Notes under the pieces: model-generated
What the model was told of the DNA's origin: nothing
What the model saw: only the letters and a program-made list of their open reading frames with translations
Database searches by the model: none
Origin: a virus
IMG/VR virus record: IMGVR_UViG_3300007363_000006
Coordinates: 1-40,852 of that record
Length of the DNA: 40,852 bases
Strand: one strand, 5' to 3'
Program-made: the position numbers and the translations under genes
Shown here: positions 1-5,084 of the stretch, one piece after another
Position numbering within the stretch: position 1 is the first letter of the stretch
Layout of the letters: each line of letters starts with the position of its first letter

Positions 1-109
1 CCATTGCCAGAGCCATCGCCAGAGCCAAAATTTACGCTTTCCACGTTAATTACCCATTCCCAGTTCCACCGCCATCGTCAGAGCCATAGCCAGAGCCATC
101 GCCAGAGCC
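1..109. repeat. 109-bp direct terminal repeat, left copy
   Basis: Bases 1-109 are identical to bases 40744-40852. The repeat carries the 3' end of one Gly-X gene, the short gap between the two Gly-X genes and the first codons of the second. Exact end identity is the usual sign of a closed (circular or circularly permuted) phage assembly. It could instead be a true short terminal redundancy, and the sequence alone cannot separate the two. Unique length is therefore about 40,743 bp. Confidence 0.95.
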
Positions 110-319
110 AAAGCCAGAGCCATAGCCATCGCCATAGCCGGAGCCAGAGCCATAGCCAGAGCCATGGCCAAAACCATAGCCATCGCCAGAGCCATCGCCA
201 TAGCCGGAGCCAGAGCCATAGCCAGAGCCATGGCCATAGCCAGAGCCATAGCTATAGCCAGAGCCATGGCCAGAGCCATCGCCATAGCCGGAGCCAGAGC
301 CAAAGTCTACACTTTCCAC
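50..319 (-). CDS. Gly-X dipeptide-repeat protein 1, 89 aa
   Basis: The GTG start at 319 gives a protein beginning MESVDFGSGSGYGDG, in which almost every second residue is Gly and the alternate residue is Ser, Tyr, Asp, His or Phe. The pattern breaks only near YSYG and in the SDDGGGTGNG tail. There is no signal peptide or membrane helix. Alternating Gly-X resembles silk-type sequences, so flexible, self-associating or surface roles are possible, but none is proven. The start lies within the end of the upstream DUF6948-type gene, and the stop is followed five bases later by the start of a paralogue. An AL/AM-repeat frame overlaps it; the conserved starts and ends of the two paralogues favour the Gly-X frame. 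Confidence 0.65.
   Translation of the reverse strand: MESVDFGSGSGYGDGSGHGSGYSYGSGYGHGSGYGSGSGYGDGSGDGYGFGHGSGYGSGSGYGDGYGSGFGSGDGSGYGSDDGGGTGNG
66..305. repeat. hexanucleotide low-complexity array (left)
   Basis: The plus strand is a run of 6-base units of the form GCC-A-T/G-A/C (GCCATA, GCCAGA, GCCATC, GCCGGA). The minus strand therefore reads GGC followed by TCT, TAT, GAT or CAT. Because the period is a multiple of three, several frames are open over the whole array. The minus frame starting at 319 gives the Gly-X protein. Strand composition is very skewed, with few G on the plus strand apart from the fixed positions. Replication slippage can change the unit number. Confidence 0.9.
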
Positions 320-642
320 ACTGGCACGCTTTCAATCGACGCTTTTGCTTTGTCGGTCACATCTAAAATCTCGATTGCTTCTAGCAGCTCAACTTGTGGC
401 ACCGCCACTGGAAACTTGCACTTGTCAGGCTTCGATGTGCCGTCCACCGCAAGCTGAGAAAGAGATGCTGCTCCTTCCCAGTACCAAATACGGCGAGCGT
501 CGCTTAACACTACTTCACGGTCTTTGCGCGACTCCAAAAATCCTGCAAAAACTCCGGCACTGTGTGTACGCACAATGACGTATCGCTTTCCTTCGTTTGA
601 TTGTTTAAGGTAAATTTGTCCGTTGATTGTTATTGTTTCCAT
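307..642 (-). CDS. DUF6948-type phage protein, 111 aa
   Basis: The protein resembles a small conserved phage family that I know as DUF6948. Recognisable segments are YVIVRTHSAGVFAGFLESR, the RRIWYWEGAASLSQLA core and a Lys/Cys segment DGTSKPDKCKF, ending in a helical ELLEAIEIL tail. Molecular function is unknown. A GGAGATAT element precedes the ATG. The stop codon (309-307) lies inside the first codons of the Gly-X gene that starts at 319, so the two reading frames overlap by 13 bases in a -1 relation. The close link suggests that the Gly-X product is made with, or after, this protein. Confidence 0.75.
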   Translation of the reverse strand: METITINGQIYLKQSNEGKRYVIVRTHSAGVFAGFLESRKDREVVLSDARRIWYWEGAASLSQLAVDGTSKPDKCKFPVAVPQVELLEAIEILDVTDKAKASIESVPVWKV

Positions 643-664
643 ATATCTCCTGTCACTCTTCCAC

Positions 665-901
665 TCACTCTTCTACTCGCACTTCGCGAAGCAGTAGGAT
701 GGTTCCCTTCTGATACATACGATCCTTGTACTCACGAGCCTTGAAAATGTTGTTGAAATATGCGCGATCAATCCACGCCTCGTCCATCACAACATACGCC
801 TCCACTGGCTCAACGCCATCAGCAAGATTGCAAAGCTGCTCATAAGACATATTCACATCTTGTAGCCAACGAGAAAAGACTTCCTTACTTATCTGTTTCA
901 C
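665..901 (-). CDS. hypothetical protein, 78 aa
   Basis: This gene is not recognised. The protein starts MKQISKEVFSRWLQDV and is acidic and aromatic-rich (AYVVMDEAWIDRAYF), without membrane segments or a cysteine motif. It overlaps the preceding gene by 17 bp and is followed 22 bp later by the DUF6948-type gene, so the three are probably co-transcribed. Size and position fit a small phage accessory protein; no function can be assigned. Confidence 0.65.
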   Translation of the reverse strand: MKQISKEVFSRWLQDVNMSYEQLCNLADGVEPVEAYVVMDEAWIDRAYFNNIFKAREYKDRMYQKGTILLLREVRVEE

Positions 902-1088
902 TTAACAACCTCTCCATCTCTTCTTTCTCTTCAGGCGTGGCAAACGAATAAGCGTAATTCAACACCTTCTCAAGACGAAGCAAATTAGCTTCAGCTACCT
1001 CAAGACGTGTCAACGTATTCTGAGCCAAGGTGCGGGCCTCTAGCTGAGTCAATGGGGGACGAGTGAGTTGGTCTTTGTAAGATTTCAT
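885..1088 (-). CDS. hypothetical protein, 67 aa, first gene of the minus-strand unit
   Basis: I do not recognise this gene. The 67-residue product begins MKSYKDQLTRPP. It is mostly helical and charged, with a leucine-rich stretch (residues 25-45) and an EEKEEMERLL tail, so a short coiled coil is plausible. An upstream in-frame ATG at 1169 would add 27 residues read through a G-tract and a Lys-rich segment; I prefer 1088 because the family-like part begins there. No strong Shine-Dalgarno is visible. Its end overlaps the next gene's start by 17 bp, which suggests translational coupling. It sits nearest the divergent control region and is probably expressed first in this unit. Confidence 0.6.
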   Translation of the reverse strand: MKSYKDQLTRPPLTQLEARTLAQNTLTRLEVAEANLLRLEKVLNYAYSFATPEEKEEMERLLSETDK

Positions 1089-1330
1089 TTTTATTTTTTT
1101 TAGCTTTTTTAAATTTCGGAGGCAAGGGAATATATAAACAAAAATACCTAAGACCCCCACCCCCCCCATGAGCGGGCGAGCTCAGGGGCCGACAAGGGCG
1201 CGGGCCTTGAGATTCGAGCGTTTAGATGGGCGCGTGGGGCGTGTATGCGTGATACAGAGGCGTGTATATATAGATGCGTTTAGGTTTTCTGGAATCTCAT
1301 TTTAGAAAAACTAGAAAATCATTGGGGTTT

Positions 1331-1351
1331 TTCGTTTTTGTCAAAAACGAA
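1331..1351. promoter_or_regulatory. palindromic operator candidate overlapping divergent -35 elements
   Basis: The arms TTCGTTTTT and AAAAACGAA are perfect 9-mers around a GTC centre. On the plus strand the centre provides TTGTCA (1338-1343), followed after 16 bases by AAAAAT (1360-1365) preceded by TG at -1 spacing (an extended -10). On the minus strand it provides a perfect TTGACA (1344-1339), but no good -10 is seen downstream. The layout fits a shared operator for the two divergent units; this is inference. Confidence 0.45.
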
Positions 1352-1550
1352 TACAGTGTAAAAATTTCAGGCGAAAATTAAAATAAACGATCCATTTTAG
1401 TAATTTATATCTAATAATCAAGTGTTTTTGTCTACAAGTTCGACGCTGCGTGAATTCACAACCCACTGTTTTTGTTAGTTGGCATAGGCAATGCAGTTTA
1501 AAAAAACATGATCCGAAAAATCCAACAAACCACACCATTACTATTTATCT

Positions 1551-1591
1551 GCGCCGTTGTGGCGCTTGAGTTCGCAGCGCTTTTTAGCGCC
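1551..1591 (+). promoter_or_regulatory. GC-rich hairpins in the 5' leader of the plus-strand unit
   Basis: GCGCC (1551-1555) can pair with GGCGC (1561-1565) across a GTTGT loop. Alternatively GGCGCT (1561-1566) can pair with AGCGCC (1586-1591). The two pairings exclude each other. They lie 20-60 bases before the ATG at 1611, whose Shine-Dalgarno is AGGGGG. Alternative leader structures could tune expression; no ligand class is recognised. Confidence 0.35.
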
Positions 1592-1610
1592 TTAAATTAA
1601 AGGGGGAAAC

Positions 1611-1970
1611 ATGAAAAAAAGAATTATTTATCAAAAAAACAATTACAGAATCATTGAATTATTAGACGAACTAATTTCAATCGATGACCTCAAGGGAGAT
1701 TCCTTTGATCCTGAACTCGTAACGCATTTAAGCAAAGAAGAACTCCTTCAACAAGAGCGCGAATTCGAGAATCTTGTCGATCGTGAAGGGGTCTTTGGTT
1801 ACGCGTTAGAGGTTTGGAATCCAAGCGTTGACTGCGGCTGGACACACGTTGACTCTTGCTTCGGCTTTGTCGGGCAGTTCAAAAAAGAATCTGAGCAATT
1901 CAATCATTACATAGTTGATGAATTTATCAATCAAATTAACAAAGGGGGCTCAACATGGCCAAACAAGTAA
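1611..1970 (+). CDS. hypothetical protein, 119 aa
   Basis: This first gene of the plus-strand accessory unit is preceded by a strong AAAGGGGGAA ribosome site. The protein is acidic with a basic N-terminus (MKKRIIYQKNNYR), a helical ELLQQEREFENL segment and an aromatic/Cys-containing second half (NPSVDCGWTHVDSCFGF). Phages often carry small acidic proteins of this look near early promoters, where many act on host proteins; that role is inference. Its end overlaps the next gene's start by 16 bp. Confidence 0.7.
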   Translation: MKKRIIYQKNNYRIIELLDELISIDDLKGDSFDPELVTHLSKEELLQQEREFENLVDREGVFGYALEVWNPSVDCGWTHVDSCFGFVGQFKKESEQFNHYIVDEFINQINKGGSTWPNK

Positions 1971-2305
1971 ACGAAGACACCGAACTTCAAACAATTAAAT
2001 CAATAACATTGCCGCCTTGGATTGAGGATGATCTAACCGTGGGTCAAGTTGAGGCAATTAACCAAGGTGGTTGTGCATCCGGCGCTTATATGCCCGCTGT
2101 AATCTATCACACTGCTTTGCAAACCATGAGTGACCACGGTGACGATGCGCTTGAGTATATTGAGAATCAGCTAGGCGAACTTCCCGCGGTTCCAAAGCAA
2201 ACATCATGGTCAGGCATTGCTTGCTTTTATTTGAGTCTTGCAGTTGAGCTTTACGCATCAAGCATTGAGCAAGAACTTAAACAATTAACAAGAGGGGAAG
2301 AGTAA
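1955..2305 (+). CDS. hypothetical protein, 116 aa
   Basis: I do not recognise this protein. It begins MAKQVNEDTELQTIK and has a compact middle (GGCASGAYMPAVIYHTALQTMSDHGDDALEYI) that looks like a folded helical domain, then an acidic helical tail. The ribosome site AAAGGGGGC lies before the ATG inside the previous gene. The next gene begins one base after its stop, so translation is coupled. No catalytic motif or membrane helix is visible. Confidence 0.7.
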   Translation: MAKQVNEDTELQTIKSITLPPWIEDDLTVGQVEAINQGGCASGAYMPAVIYHTALQTMSDHGDDALEYIENQLGELPAVPKQTSWSGIACFYLSLAVELYASSIEQELKQLTRGEE

Positions 2306-2306
2306 A

Positions 2307-2990
2307 ATGAGAAAATCCAAACATGAATTTAACTTTAATCATTTAAGCGATTCAACAAAGGAAATTATCTCTGATTTATTGATTGACGCAGATAAATCTA
2401 AACGTGGCCCAGAAGGTTATAAAGACGGAAGTGAATCCATTGACGAGATAGAGTTCCTTTCAAGAGCCGGATTTATTGCGAATAGTGATAATTTTGGCGG
2501 CCTCACGCTAAGGAACTTCACCGATCTAATGGCTTACTTTGGAGGCGGTTATAGTTGTGCTCATAAAGGTGCTGCTAAAGAGCTAGAGCGACAAATAGAT
2601 CAAAGCTTTAACATGGCCATTGAAACATTCATTGAAAGACACCCTGAATTCAAAGGCAAGGAAGTTAGCTATCACTCGCTCGTTGATAGCAATCAAGAGA
2701 TTCTTGCCGAGGAACTTAGCGAATTAGAGAGTGAATCAATGAGTTGTGAAGATAGCTCTATCATGCACGAATTTCGCTTCCTCTACCATGGATATGATAA
2801 CGGAATTCACCGAGCATCAGTTTCAGCGGCGATCAATACCGAGGGGCCGTATCATCGGTCGAGAATTAGTTGGGCACCGAACATTTTTTGCGAGGGCTGC
2901 GAGGAAGTCGAGATCAGTTGGAAAACTGAAAAAGCCTTAAAAAAGAAACTTAAAAGGGCTTTGAAAGATGTTTCTGGAAAAGTTTTTTAA
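2307..2990 (+). CDS. hypothetical protein, 227 aa
   Basis: This is the largest gene of the accessory unit after none of the known families. The N-terminal half is helical (HLSDSTKEIISDLLIDA; ELERQIDQSFNMAIETFIERHPEF), the middle is acidic (EELSELESESMSCEDSS), and the C-terminal part carries RISWAPNIFCEGCEEVEISWKTEKALKKKLKRALKD. A CEGC pair could bind a metal, but it is isolated. It follows the previous gene after one base and is followed by a 19-base gap with a GGAGG ribosome site for the next gene. No function can be inferred. Confidence 0.7.
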   Translation: MRKSKHEFNFNHLSDSTKEIISDLLIDADKSKRGPEGYKDGSESIDEIEFLSRAGFIANSDNFGGLTLRNFTDLMAYFGGGYSCAHKGAAKELERQIDQSFNMAIETFIERHPEFKGKEVSYHSLVDSNQEILAEELSELESESMSCEDSSIMHEFRFLYHGYDNGIHRASVSAAINTEGPYHRSRISWAPNIFCEGCEEVEISWKTEKALKKKLKRALKDVSGKVF

Positions 2991-3008
2991 CCAAACAAAG
3001 GAGGCAAA

Positions 3009-3260
3009 ATGAAACGATTAATTAAAAGAATTCACGAACAAAATAAAAACGCATTATCTCTGGAATCAAAGTATTGGCGAGCCGCATGCTGGGCGGTTGA
3101 TAGGAGCAAAGACTTGCCGCCAAGTTACATGCATTTAATAAATGAACTTGGCAAGTTCAGAGCGCATTATTTAGTTCCAAAGTCAATTAAGAATCATCTA
3201 AAAATCTTAGTTGTTTATAAGCTTTTAAACAACGAAATCAAAGGAGCACAACATGACTAA
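3009..3260 (+). CDS. hypothetical basic protein, 83 aa
   Basis: The start is well marked by AAAGGAGGCAAA before the ATG. The product is small and basic, rich in Lys, Arg, Trp and Tyr (MKRLIKRIHEQNKN; YWRAACWAVDRSK), and probably helical. It could bind nucleic acid, but no known motif is present. It overlaps the next gene by 8 bp. Confidence 0.65.
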   Translation: MKRLIKRIHEQNKNALSLESKYWRAACWAVDRSKDLPPSYMHLINELGKFRAHYLVPKSIKNHLKILVVYKLLNNEIKGAQHD

Positions 3261-3546
3261 GCAAAAAACCAAACACACACCGGGGCCTTGGACTTTTGTT
3301 CAGAGGCATTCAAGCTTTATTTGTTCTGTAGTTCACGAGTCGGAGACTGATTTTATAAGCATCGTTGACGAATGTACAGAGTCAAACGCCCGCCTAATAG
3401 CCGCTGCTCCGGAGTTGCTTGAGGCGCTGTTAGACGCTGAAGCTTTACTAATTGACTGCCCCGCAATGGTTTCAAGATCAAGTCAAGCTCAAGACGCTTT
3501 AAACGCAATCCAATACGCAATACGCAAAGCAAGAGGTGAAAAATGA
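3253..3546 (+). CDS. HTPGPW/ANARLIAAAPELLEAL-type phage protein, 97 aa
   Basis: The sequence matches a small family very common in phages of Proteobacteria: an N-terminal HTPGPW box (residues 8-13), a short beta-rich section, then the SNARLIAAAPELLEALLDAEALL helix. The function of the family is unknown to me. The gene sits in a chain of overlapping small genes: its ATG lies in the end of the previous gene, and its stop overlaps the next start as ATGA. Confidence 0.85.
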   Translation: MTKQKTKHTPGPWTFVQRHSSFICSVVHESETDFISIVDECTESNARLIAAAPELLEALLDAEALLIDCPAMVSRSSQAQDALNAIQYAIRKARGEK

Positions 3547-3785
3547 AACTCAATAAACGCAAACAAATGAAAAAAAGAACCAAACAAGACATCGTTAGCT
3601 TAATCAAAGAGCATATATTATCTCAAAAAACAGCTTCCAAGCGGCGTAAAGCAGCGCTTGATGGGTTAACTTGTTTAGCCTACGTGATAACTGCGATTGA
3701 GGGTAAAGACGGTTCTGACGTCGTGAGAGAGCACATTGACGATGCTATTGCAGAGGCGCTGACAGATCGGAAGGTAAACAAATGA
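3543..3785 (+). CDS. hypothetical helical protein, 80 aa, paralogue of the next gene
   Basis: The product is a small basic helical protein. From the second Met (codon at 3567) it aligns along its length with the 69-residue protein that follows: MKK plus a basic lead, then an IV-x-x-I helix, a KAA/KSA-ALxxLxxL-AxITAIEG/ALITEIDG core and a DAIxxxxTxRK tail. The start at 3543 overlaps the previous stop as ATGA; the start at 3567 would fit the paralogue better. Tandem duplication is the simplest explanation. Function is unknown. Confidence 0.65.
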   Translation: MKLNKRKQMKKRTKQDIVSLIKEHILSQKTASKRRKAALDGLTCLAYVITAIEGKDGSDVVREHIDDAIAEALTDRKVNK

Positions 3786-3991
3786 AAAAACCAACCAAGC
3801 CAAAAAGAAAAACAATCGTTGACGTTATTGACGCCGCAATCAAAAAGGAACGAACGCCGATCAGAGCTCAAAAGTCGGCATTTATTGCGCTCCATTATTT
3901 GTCGGCGTTAATCACGGAGATAGATGGGCCTGAGCTTGTTATTGATTGCGTAAACGATGCAATTCAATGTGTGACAAAAAGGAGGAAATGA
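3782..3991 (+). CDS. hypothetical helical protein, 69 aa, paralogue of the previous gene
   Basis: This protein is the partner of the 80-residue gene upstream, sharing the basic lead MKKPTKPKRK, the ALITEIDG core and the CVTKRRK tail. It starts within the upstream stop (ATGA). The two products are of similar size and could form homo- or heterodimers; that is inference. Identity is moderate, so the duplication is not recent. Confidence 0.65.
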   Translation: MKKPTKPKRKTIVDVIDAAIKKERTPIRAQKSAFIALHYLSALITEIDGPELVIDCVNDAIQCVTKRRK

Positions 3992-3993
3992 GT

Positions 3994-4296
3994 ATGGGGT
4001 TAGACGAGTTAATTAAACAGATAGAAGAAGCGATTCGAGATGAGAGCACGATGCTTGGAGTTCGGTACACTGATGCAGCAACCAAGCTGGAAGTGGATAG
4101 GACGACCAAGCTCATTTTGCTTGAGATTTTAGAGGAGTTAAACAGATGTTCTCTTTTGCTGTCTCAACTGGATAAATTTTTAATAATTTGCGAAGAAAAT
4201 CAAAAAAGAACCAAACAAGTATCAAAAGAGCAATTTGTTAAATGGTATCACAATCACTTAGAGAATATGTGGTCTACTCTTGAGGATGAAAAATAG
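3994..4296 (+). CDS. hypothetical acidic helical protein, 100 aa
   Basis: GGAGG at 3981-3985 fits an ATG at 3994 (8-base spacing, product MGLDELIKQIEEAI) better than the ATG at 3988 or the in-frame start at 3946. The protein is acidic and heptad-like (LDELIKQIEEAI; LILLEILEELNRCSLLLSQLDKFL), so a helical bundle or coiled coil is likely. It is followed immediately by the recombinase gene, and could be an accessory or directionality factor for it by position only. Confidence 0.6.
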   Translation: MGLDELIKQIEEAIRDESTMLGVRYTDAATKLEVDRTTKLILLEILEELNRCSLLLSQLDKFLIICEENQKRTKQVSKEQFVKWYHNHLENMWSTLEDEK

Positions 4297-4297
4297 T

Positions 4298-4831
4298 ATG
4301 GCAACAATCATGAACGAAGAAGACTCAGCCAAACTGCTACCAGTATTGATGGGTAGCAGTGACCTACTTGTGTTTGAGCTTATTTATAGAACCGGATGTC
4401 GGACTCATGAGCTTAGAACCTTACAGCCGCAGGATGGCATGGTGTTAATTCGCGCAGCCAAGGGTGGGCGCAATCACCATGTTCCGGTGGATGCGGAGTT
4501 CTTGCTTAGACTTGAGTGTCATTGGGGTGAGATCAAGCATGAGATGGAGCGGGTTGGATGGGAGAGTTACAAGGCAATGCTACGTCAGAAGTGGGCAAGG
4601 TTAAGAGCGATGCACAAGTTTCTTAAACCTTACAGCCTTCACAGCCTTCGAGGTGGATTTGCCACCAAGGTTTATCGAGCCACCAAAGGTGACATTATGA
4701 TAACCAAACAACTGCTTGGACACGTCAATCTCAACTCAACCGCCCACTACATCCAAACCGTCAGCCTAGATGCCGTAAAAACTCAAATTTTAGACGCGGT
4801 GAGTGCTAACCCAATAAAAAAGGTAACTTAG
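4298..4831 (+). CDS. tyrosine recombinase, catalytic domain only, 177 aa
   Basis: The product cuts and rejoins DNA through a 3'-phosphotyrosine. The full catalytic set is present: R35 (TGCRTHELR), K55 (AAKGGRNH), H115 and R118 (HSLRGG), H142 (LLGHVNLNST) and Y151 (HYIQT). The N-terminal SAM-like core-binding domain of typical 300-400 residue integrases is absent. The length instead recalls FimB/FimE-type inversion enzymes (about 200 residues). I chose the ATG at 4298; in-frame TTG 4280 or ATG 4286 would add 4-6 residues. It may integrate the phage, resolve dimers or invert a segment; no attachment site was recognised. It is the last gene of the plus-strand unit, facing the origin-like region. 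Confidence 0.85.
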   Translation: MATIMNEEDSAKLLPVLMGSSDLLVFELIYRTGCRTHELRTLQPQDGMVLIRAAKGGRNHHVPVDAEFLLRLECHWGEIKHEMERVGWESYKAMLRQKWARLRAMHKFLKPYSLHSLRGGFATKVYRATKGDIMITKQLLGHVNLNSTAHYIQTVSLDAVKTQILDAVSANPIKKVT

Positions 4832-5084
4832 CGTGCACTTTTTTGCTCCTTTTTTTCAATTTCCTCAATGGTTCCCAGATGATAGGCACAAAAAAAACAC
4901 TCTAAAATATAATATATATATATATATATATATTAGAGTGTAAAAAAATATATATATATATAGAAAATAGGCGAGCAAACACATTTTCGGTGTAAGAGTA
5001 TGAGATTATTGAGAAAAAGGTCGACGAGCACCCCCACGAGCAAGAGGCGAGCACTCGTTTTTTGGGGCGAGCAGTAAGAGCAGT
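4832..5084. other. candidate replication origin: AT-rich palindrome plus five CGAGCA iterons
   Basis: The stretch lies between the convergent recombinase and primase genes. The arms ACACTCTAA (4897-4905) and TTAGAGTGT (4933-4941) flank a pure A/T core; a further A/T run extends to about 4969. Then CGAGCA occurs at 4972-4977, 5025-5030, 5037-5042, 5048-5053 and 5068-5073, three of these as GGCGAGCA. Repeat distances of 12, 11 and 20 bases are close to one or two helical turns. An A/T unwinding region beside iterons, next to a primase gene, is the classic origin layout. The call is inferred from layout. Confidence 0.5.
4897..4941 (-). terminator. possible terminator for the primase transcript (A/T-stem hairpin)
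   Basis: Read on the minus strand, the 9-bp-arm hairpin is followed by a run of T (complement of the A-run at 4890-4897), about 145 bases past the primase stop codon. The stem is almost entirely A/T, so it is weak for a rho-independent terminator, and the same element may serve as an unwinding region. Confidence 0.35.

Larger units (their letters stand above)
1089..1610. promoter_or_regulatory. divergent control region between the two main units
   Basis: This is the longest gene-free stretch (about 520 bp). From left to right it holds a C5-A-C8 tract (1154-1167, G-rich on the minus strand); a GC-rich block with the direct repeat GGCGTGTAT at 1238-1246 and 1259-1267; a perfect palindrome at 1331-1351; a weak minus-strand promoter-like pair (TTGATT 1421-1416, 16-base spacer, TAAAAT 1399-1394); and small GC-rich hairpins at 1551-1591 just before the first plus-strand gene. 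I see no convincing gene in it. Confidence 0.6.

Noticed and set aside
46-303. Minus-strand Ala-Leu/Met repeat protein (and its twin at 40553-40771)
   Set aside because: It has no ribosome site and starts inside the repeat; it is best seen as a shadow of the Gly-X frame, though translation is not excluded.
307-325. Programmed -1 frameshift site joining the DUF6948-type protein to the Gly-X protein
   Set aside because: No standard X-XXY-YYZ slippery heptamer or downstream structure is clear; overlap with reinitiation explains the arrangement, so I kept it only as a question.
4-457. Plus-strand His/Ser/Gln- and Ala-Arg-rich open frames across the left array
   Set aside because: They are reading-frame echoes of the 6-base repeat; the minus-strand Gly-X frames share conserved starts and ends in two copies, the plus frames do not.
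1171-1270. GC-rich block as a possible tRNA
   Set aside because: A GATTCGAG-like piece resembles a T-loop, but no acceptor stem, anticodon arm or D-arm can be folded around it.
4897-4941. A/T palindrome as a crossover site for the small recombinase
   Set aside because: Usual tyrosine-recombinase sites have 9-13 bp arms around a 6-8 bp spacer, whereas here the spacer is 27 bases of A/T; an origin or terminator fits better.
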